Shown here: piece by piece, positions 12,404 to 12,489 of the stretch | Position numbering within the stretch: the first letter of the stretch is position 1 | Layout: each line of letters opens with the position of its first letter | Notes under the pieces: generated by a model | Database searches by the model: none | What the model was told of the DNA's origin: nothing | The model's input: the letters and a program-made list of their open reading frames with translations, nothing else | Translations under genes and position numbers: made by a program | Assembly (NCBI GenBank): GCA_934675685.1 | Contig: CAKURL010000039.1 | Span: forward strand, 1 to 12,489 | Length of the DNA stretch: 12,489 nt | Source: an uncultured Candidatus Melainabacteria bacterium | GTDB taxonomy: Bacteria > Cyanobacteriota > Vampirovibrionia > Gastranaerophilales > Gastranaerophilaceae | Reading direction: 5' to 3'

Positions 12404-12489
12404 TTAACTATCTTTTCTCAACTTTTTCCACAACTTCAAACCAAGATTTTTATAAAATTCCAAACTGAAAAAATATCCAATTTTTTCAA
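12404..12489 (-). CDS. Possible C-terminal end of a minus-strand gene (runs off the window)
   Basis: On the minus strand one frame is open from the window edge to a TAA at 12406-12404. It encodes 27 visible residues, EKIGYFFSLEFYKNLGLKLW followed by KKLRKDS. The basic, amphipathic ending is plausible as a protein terminus, and the position, convergent with the small membrane gene and 23 nt away, makes sense. The other two minus frames are closed. The stretch is too short to exclude chance, and no family can be named. Confidence 0.25.
   Translation of the reverse strand, partial: EKIGYFFSLEFYKNLGLKLWKKLRKDS

Noticed and set aside
12424..12432. TTTTCCACA, like the DnaA box form reported for Cyanobacteria, about 4 kb from gyrB
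   Set aside because: Only one copy was noticed, it lies in a possible coding end, and there is no dnaA/dnaN or cluster of boxes. Not enough for an origin.

Overview
The window looks like chromosome from a low-GC, flagellated, didermic bacterium. The best guess is a non-photosynthetic cyanobacterial relative (Vampirovibrionia/'Melainabacteria', probably Gastranaerophilales from gut). Three things point there: a one-piece VKOR-DsbA fusion of the type common in Cyanobacteria, a secreted protein with an 'AFTLAE' prepilin leader and a C-terminal D-x-D-G/FGYG block, and an AT-rich base composition with flagellar rod genes. This placement is inferred from protein style, not from a database match.

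Layout. Positions 1-1645 (+) hold the end of a flagellar rod operon: the C-terminus of a hook/basal-body protein, a FlgF/FlgG-type rod protein, flgB and flgC, each with a strong Shine-Dalgarno (SD) sequence and almost no spacing. From 1642 to 10567 every gene is on the minus strand. In transcription order these are a Cro/CI-type regulator, a thiamine-diphosphate 2-oxo-acid decarboxylase, gyrB, a small uncharacterised protein, upp, a DnaJ-type co-chaperone, a VKOR-DsbA disulfide-forming enzyme and queH. They fall into several short transcription units: small protein-upp (12 nt gap), perhaps with dnaJ; VKOR-DsbA-queH (3 nt gap); gyrB alone with a good promoter and a terminator hairpin; the decarboxylase alone; the regulator alone. 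The queH/flgC junction is convergent and the two stop codons share a TTAA.

Positions 10568-12489 are the accessory-looking end. A divergent intergenic region with face-to-face promoters and a widely spaced 19-nt inverted repeat separates the regulator from a secreted, six-cysteine, prepilin-type protein. After it come about 675 bases with no convincing gene but at least three long perfect-stem inverted repeats, two of them related to each other. A 46-residue single-pass membrane protein with a good SD follows, then possibly the 3' end of a minus-strand gene running off the window.

Functional links. The VKOR-DsbA fusion would supply disulfides to exported proteins such as the six-cysteine pilin-like protein. 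upp is salvage of uracil, queH is queuosine tRNA modification, gyrB is DNA topology, and the decarboxylase suggests aldehyde/alcohol fermentation or aromatic 2-oxo-acid breakdown. No CRISPR array, tRNA, rRNA, transposase or phage gene was seen. The items most worth following are the hairpin cluster at 11843-12162, the divergent regulator/pilin-like locus with its inverted repeat, and the small membrane protein.
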